Positions 36,145-44,758 of a DNA stretch of 64,000 nucleotides are shown here, piece by piece. The notes beneath the pieces are model-generated. The model was not told the DNA's origin and did no database searches. It saw only the letters and a list, made by a program, of their open reading frames with translations. The number at the start of each line of letters is the position of its first letter. Within the stretch, counting starts at the first letter, position 1. This DNA is from Ilumatobacter coccineus YM16-304. GTDB lineage: Bacteria; Actinomycetota; Acidimicrobiia; Acidimicrobiales; Ilumatobacteraceae. The position numbers and the translations under genes are program-made. The DNA lies in the NCBI RefSeq assembly GCF_000348785.1, contig NC_020520.1:4650001-4714000 (forward strand), read 5' to 3'.

Positions 36145-36944
36145 ACCCCGTTTACGGAACCGTCGAACAGGTCGAGTGGCTGAGCCCCTCGATGGTGCGC
36201 ATCGTCCTCGGTGGCGCAGGACTCGATCACTTCGAGGCGAGCGACGCCACCGACCAGTACGTCAACGCTCGCTTCGTTCCCGATGGAGCGCCGTACAGCG
36301 TGCCGTTCGACGACGAGACGATCGAGGCCGTCGACGCCGCGTTCCGGCCGAGGAACCGCCGCTACACCGTGCGGTACTGGGATGCCGAGCAGCGCCGCCT
36401 CACGATCGACTTCGTCGCGCACGGCGACGTCGGATACGCCGGACGATGGGCGCAGCGCGCCGCGGTCGGCGATCGCCTCCAGATCTCCAACGCCAGCGGC
36501 AACTACCGCCCCGACCCGAGCGCCGACTGGCACCTCCTGGTCGGCGACGAGAGCGCGCTGCCGGCCATCGCCGCCTCGCTCGACGCACTCGCGCCGACCG
36601 CGTCCGGCGTGGCGATCGTCGTGGTCGACCGACCCGACGACGAGTTCGAACTGACGGCACCCGCCGGTGTCGACGTGCGGTGGCTGCATCGCTGCACTGC
36701 CGCGGTACCCGAGACACTCGCCCTCGATGCCGTGACCGCACTCGACTGGCGACCCGGAACGGTCGACGTGTTCGTCCACGGCGAGGCCGCCGAGGTGCGC
36801 TCGGTTCGCCAGCATCTCATCGCCGATCGCGGCATCGACCGAGACGGCGCCTCGATCTCGCCATACTGGCGTCGTGGCCACACCGACGAGGCGTGGCGCG
36901 AGATCAAGCGCCAGTGGATGGCCGAGCAGGCCGCCGACGCCTGA
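36141..36944 (+). CDS. Second siderophore-interacting protein
   Basis: A 267-residue paralogue of the preceding protein with better-kept motifs: RNRRYTVRYW for FAD, GDESALPAIAASLDAL for the nucleotide site and the closing SPYWRRGHTDEAWREIK. It would reduce a ferric siderophore using NAD(P)H. GGAG lies ahead of the ATG, and ATGA couples it to the first gene. Two tandem copies suggest different siderophore substrates or redox partners. A 6-bp hairpin follows the stop. Confidence 0.92.
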   Translation: MNPVYGTVEQVEWLSPSMVRIVLGGAGLDHFEASDATDQYVNARFVPDGAPYSVPFDDETIEAVDAAFRPRNRRYTVRYWDAEQRRLTIDFVAHGDVGYAGRWAQRAAVGDRLQISNASGNYRPDPSADWHLLVGDESALPAIAASLDALAPTASGVAIVVVDRPDDEFELTAPAGVDVRWLHRCTAAVPETLALDAVTALDWRPGTVDVFVHGEAAEVRSVRQHLIADRGIDRDGASISPYWRRGHTDEAWREIKRQWMAEQAADA

Positions 36945-36950
36945 TCAGCA

Positions 36951-36968
36951 AGGAGACGAGTTTCTCCT
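36951..36968 (+). terminator. Hairpin after the siderophore-interacting genes
   Basis: AGGAGA-CGAGTT-TCTCCT, a perfect 6-bp stem, no T-tract, directly before iron box E. Confidence 0.4.
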
Positions 36969-36978
36969 CACAGCAACA

Positions 36979-36994
36979 GTTAGGTATGCTTTAC
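36979..36994. promoter_or_regulatory. Iron box E (DtxR/IdeR-like)
   Basis: GTTAGG-TATG-CTTTAC; the left half is perfect, the right half has two mismatches. It covers a good -10 hexamer TATGCT (36985-36990) about 60 nt upstream of the bacterioferritin-like ATG. Confidence 0.65.
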
Positions 36995-37054
36995 CACCGA
37001 CAGGGCGAGCGCGTCAGCGCCTGGTCCGACGACACGAACCGAGGAACTGCGCTC

Positions 37055-37501
37055 ATGGACGACACCTTCATCGACACCAGCGACATCAACCCCGTGCTCA
37101 ACGAGGTCATGCTGGCCGAACTCGCCGGCGTGGTGCGCTACACCCACTACTCCCTTGTCATCACCGGACCCAACCGGCTGCCGCTCGTCGCCTTCATGCA
37201 AGAGCAGGCCGACGAATCGTTGGTCCACGCTCGTCAGGCCGGCGAGATCCTGACCGGGCTCGGCGGCCACCCGACGCAGGGCATCGGCGCGATCGAGGAG
37301 TCGCACGACCACACGATCGAGAACATCCTGCGCGAATCGATCGCCCACGAACGGCGAGCCCTGGCGCTCTACCGCGAGTTGCTGTCGCTCTCCGAGAACC
37401 GCTCGGTGTACCTCGAGGAGTACGCCCGCACGCAGATCGGTCAGGAAGAACTGCACGTCATCGAGATGAACAAGCTCCTGAGGGACTACACCATTGGCTG
37501 A
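37055..37501 (+). CDS. Bacterioferritin / ferritin-like diiron protein
   Basis: A 148-residue four-helix-bundle protein. Diiron ligands are visible as Glu in LNEVMLAELAG, ExxH in DESLVHARQAGEIL, Glu in ESIAHERRAL and the last ExxH in GQEELHVIEMNKLL. It would oxidise and store Fe2+ or protect DNA. GAGGAA lies 9 nt before the ATG. Its stop lies inside the next gene, a small [2Fe-2S]-type protein, which may take the part of a Bfd partner for iron release. Confidence 0.9.
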   Translation: MDDTFIDTSDINPVLNEVMLAELAGVVRYTHYSLVITGPNRLPLVAFMQEQADESLVHARQAGEILTGLGGHPTQGIGAIEESHDHTIENILRESIAHERRALALYRELLSLSENRSVYLEEYARTQIGQEELHVIEMNKLLRDYTIG

Positions 37502-37826
37502 CCACGACCGCCCACGCGTCGCCCTCTGCGCCGGCAAGGACTGCAAGAAGCGCTGCGAGTTCGCCAAGATGCACGACGCGCTGTCCGAACGGTGCGACGT
37601 GGTCGAGCTGAAGTGCGTCGGCATCTGCTCGGGCTCGGTCGTCGTCGCCAACGTCGACTCCGACGATCCGCGAGTGTTCGCCAAGCTCAAGTCGAAGCGC
37701 GACCGCCAAGAGCTGCTGCGCATCGTGGTCGACGGCAAGAAGCCGAGCTCGCAGTTCGTCAAGCGCGAGGTCACCAACGGCAAGAAGAAGTCGACGCTCC
37801 GCAAGGTCCGTCGAGCCGTCGCCTGA
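37494..37826 (+). CDS. Small (2Fe-2S) ferredoxin-like protein
   Basis: A 110-residue protein with cysteines in two clusters: Cys12, Cys17 and Cys21 in ALCAGKDCKKRCEF and Cys41/Cys45 in LKCVGICSG, the spacing of thioredoxin-fold [2Fe-2S] proteins. The C-terminal third is very Lys/Arg-rich. The start is a TTG at 37494 that overlaps the bacterioferritin-like stop by 8 bp, with AGGGA ahead; a TTG start is rare here and supports translational coupling. Context suggests electron transfer to or from the ferritin-like protein. Confidence 0.8.
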   Translation: MADHDRPRVALCAGKDCKKRCEFAKMHDALSERCDVVELKCVGICSGSVVVANVDSDDPRVFAKLKSKRDRQELLRIVVDGKKPSSQFVKREVTNGKKKSTLRKVRRAVA

Positions 37827-37870
37827 CATCCCGCTTTGCCCCACGCGATAGTTGTGCTCCACAATGAAGC

Positions 37871-39070
37871 GTGACCGTGGTTCCTCCGCCTGCTGACGCG
37901 CCGACGCGCCTCCTCACGCCGGAGTTCTGGATCCTCGCCGCGTCGACCAGCGTCTACTTCCTCGGCATCGGCTCGCTCAACGTCCTCGTTCCCACGTACG
38001 TCGTCGACGAGTTGGGCGGCTCCGAGGCGACATCGGGATTCGTCATGGGCTCGATGGCGGTCACCGCGCTCTTGGCTCGGCCGTGGTTCGGGCGGATGGC
38101 CGACCGGCGCGGTGCTCGCGACATCATCGCAATCGGCGCCGCGCTCGCCTGCCTCTCGGTGCTGATCCTCGCAATCGATTCGTCGCTCGCCGGCGCGTTC
38201 GCCTCGCGTCTCGTCATGGGCGCAGCGGGCGCCGGCACGTTCACCGGGTCGATGATGCTGTCGATGGACATCGCCCCCGAGAGTCGGCGGGCGCAGGCCG
38301 GTGCGTACATCCTCATCTCGTTCCACGTCGGGCTCGGTGTCGGTCCGATCGGCGCCGAGCCGATCCTCGACGCCACGTCGTATCGCACGGTGTGGTTGAT
38401 CGTGTCGGCGCTCGCGGCGGTGAGCTTCGTGATCGCGTTGGCGCTCCCGAACCGCCGACGCCCGATCGACGACACGCCGCCCGGCCCGCTGGTGCACCGC
38501 TCGGCGATCCTGCCGGGCCTCGTCACGCTGTTCGGCGTGTGCGCGTTCAACGGTCTGCTGCAGTTCGCTCCGCTCTACGCGCGCGAGATCGGCCTCGACG
38601 ACGTCGGCATCGTGTTCACGATCGCGTCGCTGACGATCGTGTTCGTTCGCCTGGTGTTCGGTCGCGTTCCCGACATGGTCGGCCCGATCCGCGCCGGGTC
38701 GTGGGCGCTCGTCCTGACCGCCTTCGCTGCCGCGGTGGTGGCGTTCTGGGCCGAACCCGCCGGCCTGTACGTCGGCGCCGCGCTGCTCGCCTGTGGTCTG
38801 TCGTTGCAGTCGCCATCGTTCATGACGCTGGCGATCGAAGGGGTCAGCGATCGCGAGCGAGGGTCGGCGTTGGCCACCTACACCGGCTTCTTCGACCTCG
38901 CCAACGCGATCATCGGGCCGGCCGTCGGGCTCATCGTCGTCGGCTTCGACTACCGGGTCGCGTTCCTCACCGCCGGGTCGATGTCACTCGTCGCCCTCGC
39001 GATCCTCCGACTCCTCGTCGCGCCGCGACGGATGGGGGCGCAGGCCGCGTCACTGGCGATCACTCGGTGA
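37871..39070 (+). CDS. MFS transporter
   Basis: A 399-residue major-facilitator protein with about 12 hydrophobic segments. The loop 2-3 signature is GRMADRRGARD, and a similar loop, FGRVPDMVGPIRAG, sits between helices 8 and 9. The N-terminal FWILAASTSVYFLGIGSLNVLVPTYV resembles staphyloferrin/opine-type or drug exporters. GTG 37871 follows the [2Fe-2S] gene by 44 bp with its own weak CACAAT hexamer. Siderophore export is possible from the location, but substrate prediction is not safe. Confidence 0.87.
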   Translation: MTVVPPPADAPTRLLTPEFWILAASTSVYFLGIGSLNVLVPTYVVDELGGSEATSGFVMGSMAVTALLARPWFGRMADRRGARDIIAIGAALACLSVLILAIDSSLAGAFASRLVMGAAGAGTFTGSMMLSMDIAPESRRAQAGAYILISFHVGLGVGPIGAEPILDATSYRTVWLIVSALAAVSFVIALALPNRRRPIDDTPPGPLVHRSAILPGLVTLFGVCAFNGLLQFAPLYAREIGLDDVGIVFTIASLTIVFVRLVFGRVPDMVGPIRAGSWALVLTAFAAAVVAFWAEPAGLYVGAALLACGLSLQSPSFMTLAIEGVSDRERGSALATYTGFFDLANAIIGPAVGLIVVGFDYRVAFLTAGSMSLVALAILRLLVAPRRMGAQAASLAITR

Positions 39071-39914
39071 GCGCTGGGTCCCAGAGGCGGACCCAGCCCG
39101 ATTCGACCTCGAGATCGGCGTGCTCGTAACCCGCTTCGCCTGGGAGGACGACGCGGTACTCGCCGTCGGGGTCGATGACTCGCACGCGTCGATACGCGCT
39201 GCGCAGGCGGGCCGCGTCCATCACCTCGTCGGCCGAGCCGTAGCGGCTGAGGCAGTCGACCATCCGCACGGTCGGCGACATCATCTCGAACTCGCCGGCG
39301 CGCCAGCGTGCGAGCGCGTCGGCGGGTCGCACCCACTCCCAGTCGACGATCTCGGAGTCGTCGTGCTGCGGCGTCTGCCCGGCCGGAGCGCGAGCGACGA
39401 AGAATCGGGCGTCGAAACGTCGCGGTGGGCCGAGCGGCGTGATGAAGCGGGCGACCTCTTCGATCGCGGTCGCGTCGATCAGGAAGCCGTGGCGGACGAG
39501 TTCGTCGACGAAGACGCCTTCGTCGCGCTGCACTCGTTGGCGCATCGCCAGCACGCTGCGTTGGGTCTCGTCGGCATCGAGTGGCTCGTTGGCGGCGAGC
39601 AGCATGCCGCATTCCTCGAGCGTCTCGCGGCAGGCGGCGAGCCACCACGCCAGGCCGCCGCTGTCGACGCCGAGGCGTTCGGAGGCCTCGGCGTCGGTGA
39701 GCCCGGAGGTGACCCGATCGAAGTCGCCGAGGTGATCGTCGGGGTCGACACGCCCGCCGGGAAACACCCAGTTGGCCGACGCGAACACGACCTTGGCCGT
39801 GCGCTTGAGCATCAAGACGTGCAGATCGGGCAGGTCGTCGACGAGCATCACCGTCGCCGCGTGGCGGATCGCGACGTCGTCGGGGTCGTAGTCGAGGTGG
39901 GCGTACGCCGTCAT
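39060..39914 (-). CDS. NUDIX hydrolase (NUDT19-like)
   Basis: A 284-residue NUDIX protein. The catalytic helix reads ACRETLEECGML (REUxEExGU core), but the preceding Gly-Gly of the box (FPGGRVDPDD) is separated from it by about 35 residues, an insertion known from NUDT19-type CoA-diphosphate hydrolases. Thus acyl-CoA hydrolysis to an acyl-phosphopantetheine is a reasonable guess. ATGA couples it to the upstream metallo-beta-lactamase gene. Its 3' end overlaps the MFS gene by 11 bp. Confidence 0.88.
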   Translation of the reverse strand: MTAYAHLDYDPDDVAIRHAATVMLVDDLPDLHVLMLKRTAKVVFASANWVFPGGRVDPDDHLGDFDRVTSGLTDAEASERLGVDSGGLAWWLAACRETLEECGMLLAANEPLDADETQRSVLAMRQRVQRDEGVFVDELVRHGFLIDATAIEEVARFITPLGPPRRFDARFFVARAPAGQTPQHDDSEIVDWEWVRPADALARWRAGEFEMMSPTVRMVDCLSRYGSADEVMDAARLRSAYRRVRVIDPDGEYRVVLPGEAGYEHADLEVESGWVRLWDPALTE

Positions 39915-41029
39915 TCGGTGGTGGCGTAGCTCGCGAAGCCGTCCGACTCCGAGCGCGTGAGTTCACCCAACTCGCGGAGGTGTTCGAGGTGCGCGTAGGT
40001 CTCGCTCTCGGCCATGTCGCCCCACGACCGTTCACGGAACAGCACGCGCATGAAGTCGCTGACCGTGCCGTTGGGCAGGTCGTGGGTGGCGTTGCGGATC
40101 GTGTCGAGTCGTTCTTCGTGGTGGTCGATGATGTGTCGGGCGCGGCCGCCGAGATCGGCGAACGGATGGCCGTGCGCCGGCAGCGCCACGGTGACGTCGC
40201 CGAGATCTTCCATGCGCACGAGGGAGGCGAAGAATTCGGCGAGCGGGTCCGACTGCGGGGTGAGGCCGCTGATGTGCGGCGTGATCGACGGGAGCACGTG
40301 GTCGCCGGTGAGCACCACCCCGTGTTCTGGGTCGAACAGACAGAGATGGTCGTAGGTGTGGCCGGGGGTGTGCATGGCGACCCACTCTCGACGGGCAAGT
40401 TTGATCGTCTGGCCGTCGGCGAGCGGCACGGTCGGGGCCGGGATCGAGAACGACCCACCGGCGGATTCGCCGGCCTTGCGGAGCCGCTCGAGAAACTCCG
40501 GTGACGGGCCGGCGCGCTTGCCACCCCACGGGCTCGGCCGAGAGAAGTAGCGCTCCAAGGCTGCCGCCTGGTCGTCGGCGGAGTTGATCTCCAGGTTGGA
40601 GGAGTCTTCGTCGTCGTCCATCTCGGCGGCGTCCCAGATCGTGCGGAACGTCTCGTGGGTGACGATGTCGGCGTTGGTCTCGTAGCGCAGCCGCATCGCG
40701 CCGCCGTAGTGGTCGGGGTGCGAGTGGGTGACGACGATCGTGTGGACGTCGGCGACCTCGTAGTCGGCGCGCTTCAACCGATCGACGAGGTGGACCCACG
40801 AGTCCTCGCCGGGGAGGCCGGGATCGACGACGGCGACACCGCGCTCGTCTTCCATGAGGTAGCAGTTGACGTGTCCGAGGCCGGGCATGGCGATCGGCAG
40901 TTGGCTGCGGAGAATGCCGGGAGCGACTTCGGTGATGTCGGTCGACGCGTCTTCCTGCTCCTGCTTCGGCGGTCGCTGATGGCCGTGATCGTGCGTGTGC
41001 GGATGCTGGTGTTGCGTGTCGTTCGTCAT
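39911..41029 (-). CDS. Metallo-beta-lactamase-fold hydrolase (LACTB2-like) with His-rich N-terminus
   Basis: A 372-residue MBL-fold enzyme. The zinc motif is THSHPDHYGG, further ligands lie in MHTPGHTYDH and LTGDHVLP, and the final histidine in LPAHGHPF. A C-terminal helical segment of about 90 residues (DHHEERLDTIRNATHDLPNG) resembles LACTB2-like enzymes. The N-terminus carries HQHPHTHDHGH, a probable metal-binding tail. GGAG precedes ATG 41029. It is first in an operon with the NUDIX gene; both may act on thioesters or nucleotides. Confidence 0.88.
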   Translation of the reverse strand: MTNDTQHQHPHTHDHGHQRPPKQEQEDASTDITEVAPGILRSQLPIAMPGLGHVNCYLMEDERGVAVVDPGLPGEDSWVHLVDRLKRADYEVADVHTIVVTHSHPDHYGGAMRLRYETNADIVTHETFRTIWDAAEMDDDEDSSNLEINSADDQAAALERYFSRPSPWGGKRAGPSPEFLERLRKAGESAGGSFSIPAPTVPLADGQTIKLARREWVAMHTPGHTYDHLCLFDPEHGVVLTGDHVLPSITPHISGLTPQSDPLAEFFASLVRMEDLGDVTVALPAHGHPFADLGGRARHIIDHHEERLDTIRNATHDLPNGTVSDFMRVLFRERSWGDMAESETYAHLEHLRELGELTRSESDGFASYATTE

Positions 41030-41145
41030 CGGGCTCCAGGTCGTGGGCCGCCGCGTCGAGGCGGGGCCACGACCATCTTGCTCCACCGCGCCGCCGAATC
41101 CGGTGCCGGGCGAGCGCCTGGTCGACCGCGATCTAGTGTCGGCGC

Positions 41146-41604
41146 ATGACTCCCGACCTCGAAGTGTCCCGCGAGATCGCTGCCTCGCCCTCCGCCGTGT
41201 TCGCCGCGATCACCGACATCACCCGCATGGGCGAGTGGTCGCCCGAGACCATCCGTGCCGAGTGGAACGACGGCTTCGACGGCCCCGCGGTGGGCGCCAG
41301 GTTCAGCGGGCACAACCGCAACGGCGACAAGGAGTGGACGACCGAAGCCGAGATCGTCGAGCTGGTCGCCGACGAGCGCTTCTTCTTCGACTGCAACTTC
41401 CGCGGGTTCGTGTTCGCGAAGTGGGGGTATGCGATCGAGCCGACCGAGTCGGGTTGCCGGGTGACCGAGTACAGCCAGGACCTGCGCCCGGAGGAGGCCA
41501 GAGGGATGTCGACGTCGATGTCGGGGGTCGCCGATCGCCATGCACACAACCGGGCCGGCATGGAAGCGACCCTCGAGCGTCTCGCCGCCGCTCTGGAGGC
41601 CTGA
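41146..41604 (+). CDS. SRPBCC-family protein
   Basis: A 152-residue START-like (polyketide cyclase/dehydrase) domain protein. The opening VSREIAASPSAVFAAITDITRMGEWSPETI is the standard first strand and helix of the family, which binds a hydrophobic ligand in a helix-grip pocket. TAGTGT lies 6 nt before the ATG with no ribosome site, suggesting leaderless translation. It stands alone, divergent from the MBL gene and convergent with DUF808. Confidence 0.88.
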   Translation: MTPDLEVSREIAASPSAVFAAITDITRMGEWSPETIRAEWNDGFDGPAVGARFSGHNRNGDKEWTTEAEIVELVADERFFFDCNFRGFVFAKWGYAIEPTESGCRVTEYSQDLRPEEARGMSTSMSGVADRHAHNRAGMEATLERLAAALEA

Positions 41605-41607
41605 CGC

Positions 41608-42564
41608 TCAGTGCGCCGCAGCGTGAGCGTCGTCGTCGTGGGACGAGCCGTGGAAGCGTGAGACGACGGCGACGACGAGGGCGCCGACGGCGAGGCCGAT
41701 GATGGCCGAGATGCCGGTGTTGATCAGCCAGGCGAGGAGGCCGCCGATGCCGCCGACGTCGTCGACGCCCTTCTCGATGTCGTGGACGAAGTCGTACGGG
41801 GCGTGCCAGCCGAGTTCTTCCGAACCGACGAGGAGGATGTGGCCGCCCACCCAGAGCATGGCGGCGGTGCCGACGACGGTGAGGCCGGCGAGCAACTTCG
41901 GCATGGCGTTGACGAGCCAGCGGCCGATCTTCTGTGACGTGGGGGCTTCTCGTTCGGCCATGGCGAGGCCGATGTCGTCCATCTTCACGATGAGGGCGAC
42001 GGCGCCGTAGACGACGACGGTGATGAGGATGGCGACGATGATCATGATGATCGCTCGCTGCACGATCGGCTCGTCGATGACTTCCTTGAGCGAGATGACC
42101 ATGATCTCGGCCGACAGGATGAGGTCGGTGCGGATGGCGCCCTGGACGGTGGCTTCTTCGGCCTCGGGGCCTTTGAGCGTGGCGGGGACCTTGCTCTTGT
42201 GGTCGTTGCGTGTGATGCGGTGGTAGATCTTCTCGGCACCTTCGAAGCAGAGGTAGGTGCCGCCGAGCATGAGGATGATCTCGACGAGGGTGGGGGCGAT
42301 GGAGCTGAGGATCAGCGCGATCGGCAGGATCAGCAGCAGCTTGTTGCGCAGCGACCCGGTGGCGATCCGTTTGATGATGGGGAGCTCGCGGTCGGCGGCG
42401 AGCCCGCGGACGTAGGCGGGGGTGACGGCGGCGTCGTCGACGACCACACCCGCGGCCTTGGCGCTCGCCTTGCCCGCGGCGACGCCGACATCGTCGATCG
42501 ACGAAGCGGCCAGTTTCGCCAATGCGGCGATGTCATCGAGCAATCCGGCCAGACCGCCAGCCAT
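41608..42564 (-). CDS. DUF808-family inner-membrane protein (YedI-like)
   Basis: A 318-residue polytopic membrane protein. The N-terminus MAGGLAGLLDDIAALAKLAASSIDDV and the segment GGTYLCFEGAEKIYHRI are signatures of DUF808. Six or so hydrophobic helices are visible in the second two-thirds, and the C-terminus ends in a His/Asp-rich HDDDAHAAAH tail that may bind metal. CGGAGA precedes ATG 42564. Function of the family is unknown. Confidence 0.9.
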   Translation of the reverse strand: MAGGLAGLLDDIAALAKLAASSIDDVGVAAGKASAKAAGVVVDDAAVTPAYVRGLAADRELPIIKRIATGSLRNKLLLILPIALILSSIAPTLVEIILMLGGTYLCFEGAEKIYHRITRNDHKSKVPATLKGPEAEEATVQGAIRTDLILSAEIMVISLKEVIDEPIVQRAIIMIIVAILITVVVYGAVALIVKMDDIGLAMAEREAPTSQKIGRWLVNAMPKLLAGLTVVGTAAMLWVGGHILLVGSEELGWHAPYDFVHDIEKGVDDVGGIGGLLAWLINTGISAIIGLAVGALVVAVVSRFHGSSHDDDAHAAAH

Positions 42565-42681
42565 GTTGTCTCCGTTTCCGTGTCGTCGAACGAGCGAGGT
42601 GGAGACTAGCCGTCGTGGTCGTGCCCAACGACCTGCGCGCACGAGCGTGCTTTTCGGCGCGATCCGAGGCACCGTGGTGGA

Positions 42682-43929
42682 GTGGAACACGTTGACATCG
42701 CGGTGATCGGTGGTGGCCCCGCCGGTGCGGCGACCGCCATTCGTGCAGCTCGTCAGGGCGCGAAGGTGATCGTCTTCGAAAAGGGCGCGCACGGGCGAGA
42801 CAAGGTGTGTGGCGATGGGCTCACGCCGCGTGCGGTCGGCGCCCTCGACGAACTCGACATCGACATGAGCGACGCGCACCGCATCCGCGGGCTCCGCATG
42901 ATCGCCGGCAAGAAGGTCCGCGAGCTCGACTGGCCCACCACCGACCGGTTTCCGAACCATGGAGCGGTCTGGCCGCGGCGTCGTCTCGATGCCGCGCTGA
43001 TCGACGCCGCCGCAGCCGCCGGTGCCGACATCCGATTCGAGCGCGAGGCGTTGCCGATGATGGACGGCGACCGCGTGATCGGTGTCGAGGCGTCGCCCGC
43101 CGGCGACAACGGCGGCGCCACCCCCGTCGAGAAGGTCACGGCCGATCTCACCGTCGCGGCATCCGGCCCGCCCGGCGCCGTCGCCCGCATGCTCGGCGCG
43201 AACCGGGTCGAGGGCGAGACGTTCGGGCTCGCCATCCGCACCTACGCCGAGACGCCTCGCCACGCCGACGAGCACCTCGAAGCGATGCTGTCGCTCAAAG
43301 ACGATCGCGGCACGGCGGTGCCCGGCTACGGCTGGATGTTCCCGGCCGGCGACGGCACGGTCAACATCGGTGTCGGTGCGCTGTCGACGATGAAGGGGTT
43401 CAAGAAGCTGAACCTCAACAAGCTGATCGACATGTACCGAGCGGTCGTGGGCGACGAGTGGGAACTCGGCCCGAACCTCGAACGGCCCCGCGCCTGGCGT
43501 CTCCCGATGTCGGCACAGAAGCGCCACGGACCCGGCTGGGTCGCGATCGGCGATGCCGCCGGCCTCGTCAACCCGATGAACGGCGAAGGCATCGACTACG
43601 GCCTCGAGTCGGGCATGTTGGCCGCCGACCTGTTCGTCGCGGACCCGGCCACGGCTCCCGATCGCTACGACGAACTGGTGGGCGAGCGCTTCGACGCGTT
43701 CTTGCGCACCGGACGCCGCTTCTCGTTCCTCATCGGCCACCCGTGGATCCTGAAGACCGGGCTGCGGATGTCGGTGAGCACCGACGCGATCGCCAACATC
43801 ACCCTCGCGGTCATGGGCAACCTGGTCGACAACACGACCCCCGGCGCGGCCGGCAAGGTGATGTGGATGGCCGACAAGGGCCTCGGCCTCGCCGACCCGA
43901 TCCTCCGCAAGACCCGCGCCAAGGCCTGA
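42682..43929 (+). CDS. Geranylgeranyl-reductase-family FAD oxidoreductase
   Basis: A 415-residue flavoprotein. The FAD motif is IAVIGGGPAGAATAIRAARQG, followed by KVCGDGLTPRAV near residue 42, YGWMFPAGDGTVNIGVG and GDAAGLVNPMNGEGIDYGLESG, the standard set of the GGR family. Members hydrogenate isoprenoid chains; in actinobacteria a common substrate is menaquinone (MenJ type). GTG 42682 is used, with GGTGGA ahead. A bidirectional terminator-like hairpin follows. Confidence 0.92.
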   Translation: MEHVDIAVIGGGPAGAATAIRAARQGAKVIVFEKGAHGRDKVCGDGLTPRAVGALDELDIDMSDAHRIRGLRMIAGKKVRELDWPTTDRFPNHGAVWPRRRLDAALIDAAAAAGADIRFEREALPMMDGDRVIGVEASPAGDNGGATPVEKVTADLTVAASGPPGAVARMLGANRVEGETFGLAIRTYAETPRHADEHLEAMLSLKDDRGTAVPGYGWMFPAGDGTVNIGVGALSTMKGFKKLNLNKLIDMYRAVVGDEWELGPNLERPRAWRLPMSAQKRHGPGWVAIGDAAGLVNPMNGEGIDYGLESGMLAADLFVADPATAPDRYDELVGERFDAFLRTGRRFSFLIGHPWILKTGLRMSVSTDAIANITLAVMGNLVDNTTPGAAGKVMWMADKGLGLADPILRKTRAKA

Positions 43930-43939
43930 ACATCGGCGT

Positions 43940-43968
43940 GTTTCTCTTCGACCCGGTCGAAAAGAAAC
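43940..43968. terminator. Bidirectional terminator between convergent genes
   Basis: GTTTCT-C-TTCGAC pairs with GTCGAA-A-AGAAAC around a 3-nt loop: 12 pairs, one mismatch. The AT-rich base of the stem gives T-rich sides in both directions. It lies between the GGR-like gene and the ABC operon. Confidence 0.65.
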
Positions 43969-43975
43969 AAGCGGG

Positions 43976-44758
43976 TCAATCGATGTCTTGGCGAGCGAGG
44001 CGCCACGAGGCGATCGCCACCGCCAGCACTGTCGCCACCAGCGGTACGACGACGCCCGTCGCCGTGGAGAAGTCACCGAGCTGAAGATCGGCACCCGTCT
44101 GGTCGGCCAGGATCGAGCGGGTGTACTTGCGGATCGCGAACTGCGCGACCCCCGCGCCGCCCAGCGAGACGAACCCCTCCCAGATGAGGATGTAGGCGAG
44201 GCCCCACACGATGAATCGCCGCAGCACGACGCCCAACAAGGTGAAGATCGCACAGTACGCGACAAGCGCCACCGCCGACGCCAGCAACGTGGCACCCACC
44301 AGGCCGTTGCCGGCACCGGTCAGCGCCGCGCCGGCCAACACCGGCGGCAACGTGATCGGCGCCGCCAGCGTCAGTGCGGCGAGGGTGGCGCCGACGACGA
44401 TCGGGAGTCGCTGCATCGGGCGGAGCCAGAGGTAGACGAGGGTCTTGTCGTCGCGCAGGTCACCGAGCGCACCGCCACCGAACACGAGGGCCACGACCGG
44501 GAGCACGACGGCGAGGCCGAGCCCGGAGATGACCTGCGCGGCATCGTCGATGTCGGCCGTGTCGGATGCCCCCACGGCGAACCCGGCGATGCAGACGGTG
44601 AGCGACAGCAAGACCAGCGCGGTGATGCGTCCGGGGCTCATCAATTGACGCACGACGACCCGGTAGGCCAGGGCGAGTGCGACGCGAGGCGCCACCGATG
44701 GCGAGCGACTCACGTCGGGGTACGGGGTCAGGGTGGGAGGTTGCGTGTCCGAGCTCAT
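43976..44758 (-). CDS. ABC-2-type exporter permease (second system)
   Basis: A 260-residue membrane protein with about six hydrophobic segments and the typical FGGGALGDLRDDKTLVYLWLRPMQRLPIVVG motif of ABC-2 permeases, in which the membrane loop precedes a short amphipathic stretch. The N-terminal 35 residues are hydrophilic. It is last in a four-gene operon; ATGA joins it to its ATPase. Substrate unknown. Confidence 0.85.
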   Translation of the reverse strand: MSSDTQPPTLTPYPDVSRSPSVAPRVALALAYRVVVRQLMSPGRITALVLLSLTVCIAGFAVGASDTADIDDAAQVISGLGLAVVLPVVALVFGGGALGDLRDDKTLVYLWLRPMQRLPIVVGATLAALTLAAPITLPPVLAGAALTGAGNGLVGATLLASAVALVAYCAIFTLLGVVLRRFIVWGLAYILIWEGFVSLGGAGVAQFAIRKYTRSILADQTGADLQLGDFSTATGVVVPLVATVLAVAIASWRLARQDID

